DNA of 36,818 bases from positions 1-36,818 of the forward strand of contig JAQVZB010000001.1 of assembly GCA_029004695.1 (NCBI GenBank). The letters run 5' to 3'. Under the pieces are notes generated by a model, which saw only the letters and a program-made list of their open reading frames with translations, made no database searches and was not told where the DNA came from. Each line of letters starts with the position of its first letter. The stretch's first letter is position 1. The DNA is from Bacilli bacterium. Its GTDB lineage: Bacteria > Bacillota_I > Bacilli_A > RF39 > UBA660. The position numbers and the translations under genes were made by a program. Below, in pieces: positions 15,107 to 24,900 of this stretch.

Positions 15107-16639
15107 CTATGCCGACTTTTTAATTCTTTCTACAAATTCAATACATTCTGCCATTTTGCCATTACCAAATGTCTTATTTAAATAACTAACAAAAGGATCA
15201 ATTTCATCTCTTATAAATAAAATATTTAATTGTTCGAATTTACGTAATATCTTTTTAGCAATAAAATAATCAATTCCTTCGACTTCAGAACCTCCACAAG
15301 CAACATAAACTGGTACAAAAGTATTTAACTGTTTTAAAATACGATTACCAAATGCGATACGGAAATGTTTTATAACATAATCATCTAATTCTTTAATCTT
15401 TTTTTGATTACCGCTAGATATCGGATAATTAATTACTGCATCTTCAAATAATGATTCTAAATAGCTCGCATTTATTTCAATTGCTTCTTGATCACGGGTT
15501 TTAAATGGTTCAACTTTAGTATTAATATCTATCGGCATTGCGCGGTCATAAACTTTATCAGTTACCATAAATGTTGAGTCATCATTATTGATTGTCCCAA
15601 TATACCATAAATTACCCGATAATTTAAGTTTACCTTTTGTAATATATTTAGGATCATCATCCCAACCACTAGTAACTAATTCAATTACCCATTCATCTCT
15701 AGATGGCATTTCTAATATTGATAACATTTCAGCAAAGTAATATTCAACACGTGCTATATTCATTTCATCGAGAATTATCGTATGAATATCATCAGTATAA
15801 CCAGAAGTATATAATTCTGCTAAAACATCACTTTCATTGAACTTTTTAGTAAATTCATTAAAATAACCTAATAATTCAGTTTTATCTCTCCATGATGGTT
15901 CTACTGAAGCTATACAAGAATCTTTATTAATATATTTTCCCCAAGCATATGCAAGTGATGTTTTACCAGTTCCAGATATACCTTGAAGAATTACTAATTT
16001 ACCACAAGATAATCCAGCAATAAAACTCCTTAAAAGTGATATATCATAATAAAGTTTTAATTGACTAGCATTAAAACATCTGAAATTTTCTGCTATTTCT
16101 TTTAATGTATAATTATTTGCATATTTTTTAACTTTATAAGTTTCATATTTTTCATCAATCATTGTAAGTTTTGCAAAACGTGAATTTGAAGTATCGATAA
16201 CACTTTCTTCTTCTCCTTCACTTTCTTCACTTAAGTCATTTATTTCTTCACCAGGTTTTAATCCTAATTGCGAAACTTTCATTGCCATTATTTCATTCTT
16301 TTCTTTCATTAATTTATTTACTTGATTATTTAAGCTATTAATTTCATCAAGTAAATCTTCTTGATTAACTCTTGTTCTTCCAATTTGAATAAGTTTTTTA
16401 ATTCCAAAAATAATTAAAATTGTAATTGATAAAATAATTATTACTACTAATGCTATTGCTAAACCAACAAATATCCATTCTGTTCCATTAAAATTGTCTT
16501 GGTAACTTTCTAATATACTTTTATAATCTTTATAATTAACCATCTTGAATATTCCTTTACCAAAACCAGAAATAATATCCATAAATCCACTAAAAAATAC
16601 TGAAAGAAATTCATATAAAAATCTGAAAAATGTATCCAT
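15107..16639 (-). CDS. Membrane-anchored McrB/MoxR-like AAA+ ATPase
   Basis: A 510-aa protein. A hydrophobic or amphipathic N-terminus (1-32) and a clear membrane helix (about 54-83) precede a coiled coil (93-120), an acidic linker and a AAA+ module. Walker A is GISGTGKTS (220-228), Walker B TIILDEMN (287-294), followed by YFAEMLSILE as in McrB (xxFGELxxlIE). Sensor I is GTINNDD (348-354), and R366 in VYDRA is a possible arginine finger. McrB family ATPases are hexamers driven by NTP; a membrane-anchored form with a DUF2357 partner is unusual. The gene starts 2 bp after the upstream sipW-fusion gene stops, so the two are coupled. Confidence 0.75.
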   Translation of the reverse strand: MDTFFRFLYEFLSVFFSGFMDIISGFGKGIFKMVNYKDYKSILESYQDNFNGTEWIFVGLAIALVVIIILSITILIIFGIKKLIQIGRTRVNQEDLLDEINSLNNQVNKLMKEKNEIMAMKVSQLGLKPGEEINDLSEESEGEEESVIDTSNSRFAKLTMIDEKYETYKVKKYANNYTLKEIAENFRCFNASQLKLYYDISLLRSFIAGLSCGKLVILQGISGTGKTSLAYAWGKYINKDSCIASVEPSWRDKTELLGYFNEFTKKFNESDVLAELYTSGYTDDIHTIILDEMNIARVEYYFAEMLSILEMPSRDEWVIELVTSGWDDDPKYITKGKLKLSGNLWYIGTINNDDSTFMVTDKVYDRAMPIDINTKVEPFKTRDQEAIEINASYLESLFEDAVINYPISSGNQKKIKELDDYVIKHFRIAFGNRILKQLNTFVPVYVACGGSEVEGIDYFIAKKILRKFEQLNILFIRDEIDPFVSYLNKTFGNGKMAECIEFVERIKKSA

Positions 16640-16641
16640 TA

Positions 16642-18777
16642 TTATTCACCCTCTAAACTATAAAACTTATCATAGATATTATAATATATAATATCATCAT
16701 TTAAATCACTTGGAATATATTTTTCTAATGTTTCAAATAAAGCATCTTCTTTATTTATAAAAAATACACTTGACATATATAAACTACTTTTTTCTTTTGG
16801 AGGAAGATTATTAAGATTTTTAAATCCTATTGCAAACTTATACCCGGATTTTCTTAATTTTTTAATTATTTTTTTATTTGCTAATAACGTTTCAAAATCA
16901 ATAAATATTGTAATATGACTTTTAGCATATTCATCATCGAACATTTTGGTAACCCGTAATATTTTCTTTTCTTTATTATATAAAGTATCTGGAAGCATTA
17001 TAAAATATTTCTTATTAAAATCACCATTAACCATATCTTTTAATAGTTCTGCTAGTAATAAAGTAATTTTAACCGGCACTTTATCTTCTGCTATAATGCC
17101 TTCTTCATAAGTTTTATCAATAATAAAATTACTATAAATTTTATTAAACGCAAGATTATGTTCAAGAGTAACTGTATATAATTCTTTTTTAATTGTTTCA
17201 ATATTTAAATAAAAAGTATTTGATTCTAGTTTTTTAAGAAAATATTTAGTTATTTCGCCATATGTTTTTTGAAGTGTAATTATATCTTCTGTGATAATTA
17301 AAATACTATCTTCGTCTAATTCATTTTGGTATTTAATTAGTTCGTTTTTATAATATTCTTGTTTGGTTTTTATTTCTGATATTGAATCTTTAGCTTGATC
17401 TAAACTAGCTATAATATTAAAAATATTTATAAATTTATCAACTTTTTCTGAATATTTACTATCATTGCCCTTGTAACTATCATTTAATTCTTTACCAACT
17501 GCTTTGAATAATTTATCAACCTTAATAAGAAAATTCTTACCTTTATAATTAAGATCTTTTTCACTAAAATAATTATAATATCTAGCATGTATATAAGTTG
17601 TAATATATGCATTTCTTATCGTCGGTTCGTTTGCTTGCAATTTATCATCATCGGTAATAAGTTGGACTAATTCATTTAATTCATCAGCTTTAATATTCAT
17701 TAAAGCATCGATAATATTCTTGTTTTTACGACTGTATTCTTTTATAAGATTTAAATTGATTTTTGTTAAATCTTCATCTAATTCATCCTTTGGTTCAATT
17801 TTTACTTCAACTTTTTTATTTTTTTTTAATTCTTTACCTTGATTATCCATTTCATATTTAGCTATTTCTAACATCGTTTTATCATATTCATTAGTATCTA
17901 CCGGAATTATTCTAAAAAATTGGGTTTTTTCTAAATCTTCTGGATATTCTTCGGTATCTAAAGAGTCATCTACTATTTCTAAATCAGAATTTGAATCTAC
18001 AGTATTATTTTTTTCTTCCTCTTCTTCGTTTATTTTAACTTCTATAATATCCGAATTAGATACATTATTTTCGACTACAAGTTCATCATTTAATAATTGT
18101 TCTTCTTTATTTTCGGGAATTACAATTTTTTCATTTTTATTTTTTATCATAGATATATTCGAAATACTTTTATTTAAATACTTATATAATTTGATAAGAT
18201 TTTCTTTCAATAAATCTATTAACTGATAATAAAATGTATCAAATTTATTTTTATTTTCAATATTCTTTTTATCTTTAATTATTGATTCAATTAAAAATAA
18301 GGAAATAATTAGAATTATTAATACTGATGGATTTAAAATTGTTTTTCTTAATATACCAAAACTACCAATTACTTTTTCTACTTTACCAACAATTTGATTT
18401 TGATCTACAGCTGCTTTATCTTTAGCATTATTAGCGTCACCTTTGGTAATATAAGTTTTGTTATGGATTTCAACTACACGGTGAGTTATATATTCATTAT
18501 CTAATTTATAAGTTATAATATCTTTTAATTCAATTTTAGAATTTAATTTTACTAAAATCCAATCCCCTGCACTTATGGTATCTTCCATGCTATTTGTTTG
18601 AACTTCAAACATTGAATATCCAAAAAAGTTACTATACTCTTGGCCTAGTAATTTTACTTGAACAGCAGTATAAGTAGCTACTAATAAAATCACACTAAAT
18701 ATTGCTATAAAAACATTTAATAATATATTTATAATTTTTTCGACAATTTTTTTATTGTTTATTTTATTAATTTTCAT
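16642..18777 (-). CDS. SipW-type signal peptidase fused to a large cytoplasmic region
   Basis: A 711-aa protein. Residues 1-166 form a complete SipW-type peptidase: membrane helix 12-38, catalytic VQTNSMEDTISAGDWILV with Ser63, YITHRVVE with His99, TKGDANN (115-121) and a second helix (150-166). The following 540 residues should be cytoplasmic: an acidic linker (220-330), an alpha-rich part, and a C-terminal alpha/beta part (about 540-700). Its ITIFIDFETLLANKKIIKKL plus RKSGYKFAIGFKN is reminiscent of an EAL domain that lost its active-site residues (low confidence). It heads the operon with the AAA+ and DUF2357-like genes and so may link processing to the ATPase. Confidence 0.72.
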   Translation of the reverse strand: MKINKINNKKIVEKIINILLNVFIAIFSVILLVATYTAVQVKLLGQEYSNFFGYSMFEVQTNSMEDTISAGDWILVKLNSKIELKDIITYKLDNEYITHRVVEIHNKTYITKGDANNAKDKAAVDQNQIVGKVEKVIGSFGILRKTILNPSVLIILIISLFLIESIIKDKKNIENKNKFDTFYYQLIDLLKENLIKLYKYLNKSISNISMIKNKNEKIVIPENKEEQLLNDELVVENNVSNSDIIEVKINEEEEEKNNTVDSNSDLEIVDDSLDTEEYPEDLEKTQFFRIIPVDTNEYDKTMLEIAKYEMDNQGKELKKNKKVEVKIEPKDELDEDLTKINLNLIKEYSRKNKNIIDALMNIKADELNELVQLITDDDKLQANEPTIRNAYITTYIHARYYNYFSEKDLNYKGKNFLIKVDKLFKAVGKELNDSYKGNDSKYSEKVDKFINIFNIIASLDQAKDSISEIKTKQEYYKNELIKYQNELDEDSILIITEDIITLQKTYGEITKYFLKKLESNTFYLNIETIKKELYTVTLEHNLAFNKIYSNFIIDKTYEEGIIAEDKVPVKITLLLAELLKDMVNGDFNKKYFIMLPDTLYNKEKKILRVTKMFDDEYAKSHITIFIDFETLLANKKIIKKLRKSGYKFAIGFKNLNNLPPKEKSSLYMSSVFFINKEDALFETLEKYIPSDLNDDIIYYNIYDKFYSLEGE

Positions 18778-18812
18778 ACTACCCTTTCCGATCCTAATAT
18801 ACTCTACTATTC

Positions 18813-18865
18813 ATTTTATCATAAAGACAGAAGGTTTGTAAATCAAATTAGTGTTTTTTGTCGAA
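18813..18865 (-). promoter_or_regulatory. Promoter of the SipW-fusion/AAA+/DUF2357 operon, with upstream box
   Basis: On the minus strand there is a -35 TTTACA (18837-18842) and an extended -10 TGATAAAAT (-10 hexamer 18813-18818, spacer 18). A TTCGACA box lies at 18859-18865, 40 bp upstream of the -10. A further TTTTTGTC/GACAAAAA inverted repeat with a 14-nt spacer surrounds the box. Confidence 0.5.
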
Positions 18866-18883
18866 ATATATTGTGTGACAAAA

Positions 18884-18911
18884 ACAAAAAAAATAGAATT
18901 AAATTCTATTT
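18884..18911 (-). terminator. Terminator of the giant-protein operon
   Basis: On the minus strand AAATAGAATT/AATTCTATTT (18902-18911, 18891-18900) is followed by a run of T. It ends the transcript carrying the 176-aa gene. Confidence 0.7.
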
Positions 18912-19441
18912 TATAACGCTTCTTCTTTACCGTATTTAATTTCGACAATAATAGCATATAATTCATATATAAAAATTAAGAAACTTGGTAAAAGTATGAA
19001 AAAGAAGAATCCCCAGGTTGATTGGAAAAAATTATATACTGTACCAATATCATTATAAACTTTATTAGCTTCTCCAACTATAAGATCTTCAGAATATGTT
19101 GCTCCATTTTGAAATGATAATGCTTGATCTTCAATATGAACTTCTCCTACTATACCAAAATCAATAATTGGTGCGCCGGTTTTTTGAGTTTTATAAACAA
19201 ATATTTCATTTCCTATTGAAATATTATCAAGCTTTCTTTGTTCAACTATAACAATATCACCTTTTTGATATTTATCAGAAGTTATTTTATTTTTTATTGG
19301 TACGATTGTAAGATCTCCAAATTGAGTTACACCGTATTTATTTATATTTAACAATAACACAGTATTAATAATTACAAATGAGAAAAATACAATTGCTAAA
19401 ATTCCAATTACAATTTTTTTGATTACTTTTAATATCTTCAT
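18911..19441 (-). CDS. Signal-peptidase-like protein without catalytic residues
   Basis: A 176-aa membrane protein with the architecture of the SipW proteins here: N-terminal helix (8-32), an outer beta domain and a second helix (about 145-167) with a short tail. KYQKGDIVIVEQ aligns with the KIGDVLLSKE stretch of SipW, but the bases before it read IVPIKNKITSD, with no Ser-Met pair, and no THxV motif follows. It is therefore probably a proteolytically inactive relative, perhaps an anchor, chaperone or competitor of fibre subunits. It has its own promoter at 19460-19488 and AGGTGG before ATG 19441. Confidence 0.6.
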   Translation of the reverse strand: MKILKVIKKIVIGILAIVFFSFVIINTVLLLNINKYGVTQFGDLTIVPIKNKITSDKYQKGDIVIVEQRKLDNISIGNEIFVYKTQKTGAPIIDFGIVGEVHIEDQALSFQNGATYSEDLIVGEANKVYNDIGTVYNFFQSTWGFFFFILLPSFLIFIYELYAIIVEIKYGKEEAL

Positions 19442-19459
19442 TTTTTACCACCTATTGTA

Positions 19460-19488
19460 ATAATAGCATAAAAATATTATGATAGCAA
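19460..19488 (-). promoter_or_regulatory. Promoter of the signal-peptidase-like gene
   Basis: On the minus strand there is a -35 TTGCTA (19483-19488), a 17-bp spacer and a -10 TATTAT (19460-19465) preceded by TG. An ATAGACA lies 17 bp upstream of the -35, at the same place as the TTCGACA box of other promoters in the island. Confidence 0.6.
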
Positions 19489-19511
19489 TTTAATTTCGAA
19501 AAATTTGTCTA

Positions 19512-21383
19512 TTATTGTACTTTTATTAAATATGGATTTTCTATACTGCCATTTCCTAATGCTCTCACACTAGAACTTAGATTTATAACTGGTCTAATAC
19601 CATATGAATTATTTATTAATTCATTAAGTATATAACCTTGATTATTAATAATGAAATTATATGCGAATTGTCCATCAAAATTACTAGGACTAAAAAGCCA
19701 ATAATTTTGTTGCGTGTATAAATAATTAATATTATTTTGAATACTTGGAACATTACCAGCAATATTAGCTTCATCAACTGTTAATAGACCAACTGGAAAA
19801 GTTAATGCTCCATTTCCTAATTTAGCATCACTATTAGTAAAGCGGTCATTTTTTTCTAGACATTTTAAATTAGGAGTATTATTTTGTAATATTCTTAAAT
19901 TGGGATTATAGGTTGTTAATAATAAGCCGTATCCCTTATTTTCTTCATTTATAAATCGATCATTACAAAATATTTTGTCTTCTATATTACTTATGATATT
20001 AATTCCCTTATTAGAAATATTTTGCTTATACCATTCTTCTAATACCGTTTTAACATTACTATTGGTTTGATTTTTTGTTGCTTCACTTATACTTGTTGAT
20101 GTTACTTCTGAAGCTCCTCCATACATATATCCTACATATTTATTATCGTTAATAATATTATTCCAATATGATGTAATAATATTTGTGTTGCTTCCTGTAC
20201 TGTTAATTGTGCATGTATTATTAGAACATATTCCATTATATATTAATCTGATACTTCCATCACCATTTATTCTTATTATTTTCCATTGATGCTCGGCAAA
20301 AATTAAATTATTATTTAATAATGCTTTATTGCCTCTAAAATAATAACTACTTCCATAATCATCTTCCATTTTATATACTCCCGTATCACTAGTATTAGAT
20401 ATTGCTGCAAAATTAGGAGATGCTTTAGCATCGATAATTTCTAATCCTCCATTTTGACTTATAATCATATTTCTTAATAATGCTTCTGGTTTATAATCAT
20501 TTTCATTAATTATAGCAATATTAAAATTCTGTTCACTAATATTTAAATTACCAGCAGCTTTATAAAACATTAAATTTATACTACTTTTAGGATTCATTAT
20601 TAAATAAACTTTATTTATTTTATTATCAGTAGTGACATAGGAATCGATATAGCTTGATTCTTTATCTATTAATAATTCACTTGTATTCCAACTTAATTCA
20701 ACAATTTTTGATTTAAGAGCCGGATTTGTTATAATCAAATTTCCCGTATTAGTATTATCTTCATATTTTAAAGTTATATTATCTTCTATTAATAAACTAT
20801 TTTTTAATATAAATTGCCCGGTTAATGTCTTTTTATATGGAGAAATACTTACAAAAGTTATTTCCGCTGTTACATCACTAAGTTCTTGATCATTAAATAC
20901 TACATCAAAATATAAATCTTTACTTGTAATTTGACTTTCCCAATTATATCCGCCATTATCACATTGAGTTTTGGTATAATTATCAACAATTATGCCATCT
21001 GTGGTATTATTTACACATAATTTTGTTGCTGATAAGACTCCCGTTATTGTACTTAAATCAGTGCTTTCTAATAAACAACTACTACTTAAAGAAGCATCAC
21101 CAATAATTCGACAAGAAACTTCATATTCAATATCATAATCTGTAATTAATAAATCATTTTGACTATTTTGTATCTTAAAATAGACTCTTTCTTTATCCCA
21201 ATAATCATTGGTATTTTGTTTAGTATCATCACTCAACTTATTACTACTCAAATAAAAACCTTTGGTAGATAAATAATAATCCCAAATAGTATTGCCTACA
21301 TATTTAGCAAAAGTATAAGTCAAACTTAATATAAAACCAAAACTAATCACTAGTAATAGTAATAATAAATATTTTTTTATCAT
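19512..21383 (-). CDS. Large exported TasA-like protein with a C-terminal RPVINL domain
   Basis: A 623-aa exported protein. The signal segment (4-24) ends in LTYTFAKYVGN, a camelysin-like start. Residues 30-310 are Ser/Thr/Asn-rich beta structure with paired cysteines. From about 345 a separate domain begins: AEHQWKIIRINGDGSIRLIYNG, then KYVGYMYGG, EEWYKQNI, FCNDR, YWLFSPSNFDG and IRPVINLSSSV, ending GNGSIENPYLIK. This pattern recurs in Firmicute surface proteins (DUF6273-like) and has no known activity. The ribosome binding site is weak (GAGGAG 18 bp upstream), so translation may depend on the preceding gene, 15 bp away. It belongs to the operon of the giant protein. Confidence 0.65.
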   Translation of the reverse strand: MIKKYLLLLLLVISFGFILSLTYTFAKYVGNTIWDYYLSTKGFYLSSNKLSDDTKQNTNDYWDKERVYFKIQNSQNDLLITDYDIEYEVSCRIIGDASLSSSCLLESTDLSTITGVLSATKLCVNNTTDGIIVDNYTKTQCDNGGYNWESQITSKDLYFDVVFNDQELSDVTAEITFVSISPYKKTLTGQFILKNSLLIEDNITLKYEDNTNTGNLIITNPALKSKIVELSWNTSELLIDKESSYIDSYVTTDNKINKVYLIMNPKSSINLMFYKAAGNLNISEQNFNIAIINENDYKPEALLRNMIISQNGGLEIIDAKASPNFAAISNTSDTGVYKMEDDYGSSYYFRGNKALLNNNLIFAEHQWKIIRINGDGSIRLIYNGICSNNTCTINSTGSNTNIITSYWNNIINDNKYVGYMYGGASEVTSTSISEATKNQTNSNVKTVLEEWYKQNISNKGINIISNIEDKIFCNDRFINEENKGYGLLLTTYNPNLRILQNNTPNLKCLEKNDRFTNSDAKLGNGALTFPVGLLTVDEANIAGNVPSIQNNINYLYTQQNYWLFSPSNFDGQFAYNFIINNQGYILNELINNSYGIRPVINLSSSVRALGNGSIENPYLIKVQ

Positions 21384-21398
21384 TTTAATAATAAATCA

Positions 21399-21929
21399 CT
21401 ACTCCTCTACTAATTGCCATGATTTAATTTCTAAATTAATATAATCAACTAAACCAGAATATATTGAATCATCATATTCAGCTGGAAAATTAACTAATAA
21501 TTTATAATAATTTGTTTTTTCAGTATTATAATCAACACTATTAACTGGCATATTACATACTAATTCATTATTTTGATTTCTTGAATATGTTTCATCACAT
21601 ACTCCAAATATTGTTTCATCTTTATAAAGGGTGATTTTTAAAGGAATAAAATGATAGGTTTTGATAATTATTTGATATTCAAAAGACACATCACTTTTAT
21701 TTCCATTTTCATTATTAGCAACTGAAAATAAATATTCTTTATTTTCTCCCGGTTTAATATCTAAAAGAGGTATATTAATATCATCTAATTGTTTGGTATT
21801 AAAAACAAACTTAGCAATATTTTGATCTTCAATAACTAAACCAGCACTTGATTGAAAAACTGAATAGGTTATTCCCAAGGAAAAAATTATCATAACTACT
21901 AAAATTAATTTAAATCGTTTTTTTATCAT
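21399..21929 (-). CDS. Small TasA/camelysin-like exported protein
   Basis: A 176-aa exported protein. A hydrophobic helix (7-23) runs into GITYSVFQSSAGLVI, a SipW-dependent signal type. NIPLLDIKPGENKEYLFSVAN is the typical camelysin/TasA strand region (PGxxxxxxFxVxN), followed by beta strands and one pair of cysteines (near residues 110 and 125). I chose ATG 21929 with GGAGGA before it; an in-frame GTG at 21941 overlaps that site. It is the second gene of the operon, directly after the giant protein, and may be a fibre subunit or minor component. Confidence 0.65.
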   Translation of the reverse strand: MIKKRFKLILVVMIIFSLGITYSVFQSSAGLVIEDQNIAKFVFNTKQLDDINIPLLDIKPGENKEYLFSVANNENGNKSDVSFEYQIIIKTYHFIPLKITLYKDETIFGVCDETYSRNQNNELVCNMPVNSVDYNTEKTNYYKLLVNFPAEYDDSIYSGLVDYINLEIKSWQLVEE

Positions 21930-21947
21930 TTTTTCCTCCACTTTCTA

Positions 21948-24900
21948 TTATTTTAGAATAAAATATTTTTTTATTGAATCAATTTTAAGTTCTCCATCAT
22001 ATAACTCTAATATTAATTTATAACTATTATAATTAAATAAATTATTTTTTAAATTTAAAGTTGTTGAAATATTATTGTCATTACTTTTGCTTAAATAATA
22101 CACATTATTACTAATAAGTTCTAAATTTTCATTAATATAATTACTCAAATTAACTAATAAGTAATTTTGATTATAGGCTGATAATTCTTGTTTTTCATAT
22201 AAAGATACTCTTATATTAGGATTACTTAAGGTGGTTTTTGATATATTAAAGCTTATTTCAGTAGAAAGATCATTTTTATTAATAATATTATTATTGAAAT
22301 CCACTTTAAATCCATGGCTTATTTCGTAACTATTATTTGTTACAATTATAGGAATTGATATGACATCGTTTCCTAATAAACCTCCATAGTTACCATCGGC
22401 TGATATAAAATTATTTATTTTAAGATAGTATGTTCCGGAAGTTAAATCATTTTCACTTTCGGTAGTTATAATATCTAAAACAATATTTTCATTATTATTT
22501 ATCTTAGCTCTTAAATAATTATCATTATCGGGATAGTAATTAATATTATTTATTTTAAAATTCATGTTTTTAAAATGTTTTTTATTAACTAAAAAGCCAT
22601 TACTATCAACAAAACTTATTAATAATCCCGTCTTTTGATCTTCATGAGTAGTATCTATAACTTGAATTTCTTCTATCGTTTGATAATTTATTTGACTATT
22701 TAAATTTATTTGCGTACTTGATTCGGTATTTAAGAAAATACTCGTACCTGAATAATCAGATGTTAAATTTAAATCAGCATCAACATTAAATTCATTATTA
22801 GAATAAAGATTGAATTTTTTATATGAATTCTCCAAAGTTGATATCCTTTTATCTGCAAGTAAATCAAATAATTCTAAATAAATATTCATATTATAAAAGC
22901 TAGTATTTATTACTGCATCTTTAAAATCTAATATTAAAGTATAATCTTCTAAAATTAGATTATTGTCAACAAATATATTTTCTATATAAGAAGTATTTTC
23001 ATTTTGTCCCATTTCATTAAATAATGTGAAAGGATAACTTGCAATTTTCTCACATTCTAAATCAAATTCATCGCAACTATCATTATAACCAAATTGGTCG
23101 ACATCAGTATCTATTTTATAAGTATAAATTTTATTATTATTATGATTGATCAAATTTATTTTAGTTCCCATTGGCAATAAAATATTAGATTTTAAAAAAT
23201 GTGAGTAGTTATTTATATTTGCAAAATATTCATATGTAAATGAAGATTTTAAAGTGATTGAAGATTTATTTGTAATATTGATTGGAATTTCTCCATAATC
23301 AATTTTGTTATCAGTACCTATCAATAAATCGTCAATTGAATATCCATTATAAATAATATAATCAGTATTAATATATTTAATATTTCCAGCTTTATCAATA
23401 GCTTTTACATAGATAATATATTTTCCTAAGGTATCAATTAATATGTTTCCACTTGGTACTATCCACTCTAAATTTTCTAAATTTTCTTCTAATATAATCT
23501 CATTTGATAGATAATAATATGTACTTTCAAGCCCAGATAAATAATCCGATGATTCAATTATAAATTCTTTCGGCTTATTTACAAATAAATTACTTGGTGC
23601 ATTATTAAGTGTGTCCCAATTATCGTCTTCAAACGATATTGATCCAACAGGAGCATTTAGGTCTAAAATACAATAATCAGTGTTTACATATGTAACTCGA
23701 TCTTTATAATCAGTAATTTTAAAATATATAATATATGAACCTTCTGTAGTTATTTGATTTATTTGCGTAAATAATTGCCATGTTTCAACTGAATCTAAAG
23801 CACTTTTATCCATTACCGTCCCAGACTCACTAATATAATATGCTACTTTCAAAACTGGAGTAAAATTATTTAAACCATCAACAGTAAAGGTAATATTAGC
23901 ATTAAAATATTTATTATTAATATTTGTATGGTAAGTATTATAAATATTACTTCCTATATACACATTGATTGTTTTACTAGTATTATTATCATAGTATAAT
24001 ACGGGATTTTCATCATCATTATAGACCCAAATATTATTAGGATTTAATAACAAGTCTTCATCACTCACATATTCATTATAGTTTAAATTTTGAATTACAT
24101 AACTTTTATTTTCGAGATCTTCTTTTAATACTTTTGTAAAACTACCAGTTACACTTCCACTACCTATAGGAAGAATATTTTCAGTATAATAAGCATTAGT
24201 AACACTAACTGTACTATTATCAACTTTATTTATAGAATTATTGTTACTAGTATTAAATACATTATTAAAAATGACATTACTACTATTAGTTACGACACTT
24301 ATTAATCCACCACTATAAGTCGAAATTAAATTTCCTTTATTATAACTATTATTAACAATTATATTGTTTACATTGTCAAAAGCTGTACCTATTAAACCAC
24401 CACTTGATAAATTACTATCAATACTTCCTATGTTATATGAATTAATTAAATTAATACTACCTGTAGCATTGGCTACTATTCCTGCTGATGTAAAATAGCC
24501 ATATATATCAGATTTATTAACCGAATTCTTTATCGTCGTATTTAATGCTTGCCCGATTAACCCTCCTGATATACCATAATTATATTTTACAGTATATTTT
24601 AAATTAGAAAATGTTATGACATCATTTGCAAGCGTGGTACTAGCTTTAATCGGAACTTGACTTAATAAAGTAGTCCCCAATTCTATTTCGAAACTTCCTC
24701 CTGATACCGGGATATTATTTATTGAAATAGAAGCTTCTGCTGGATTTTGGACAACATAATTTCCAGTTATTTTTGCTGAATTAACAGTACTACCTAAAAA
24801 AGGAAGTAAATTACTTAAATTTATATAATTAGTAGTTTCATAATTATAGACATTTATATCTCCTTGGACAATATCTTTAACAATTGTTTTTTCAATATTA

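Noticed and set aside
13952..16639. A classical McrBC restriction system
   Set aside because: The DUF2357-like protein shows no nuclease motif, the ATPase has a membrane helix instead of a DNA-binding N-terminal domain, and no methyltransferase is nearby.
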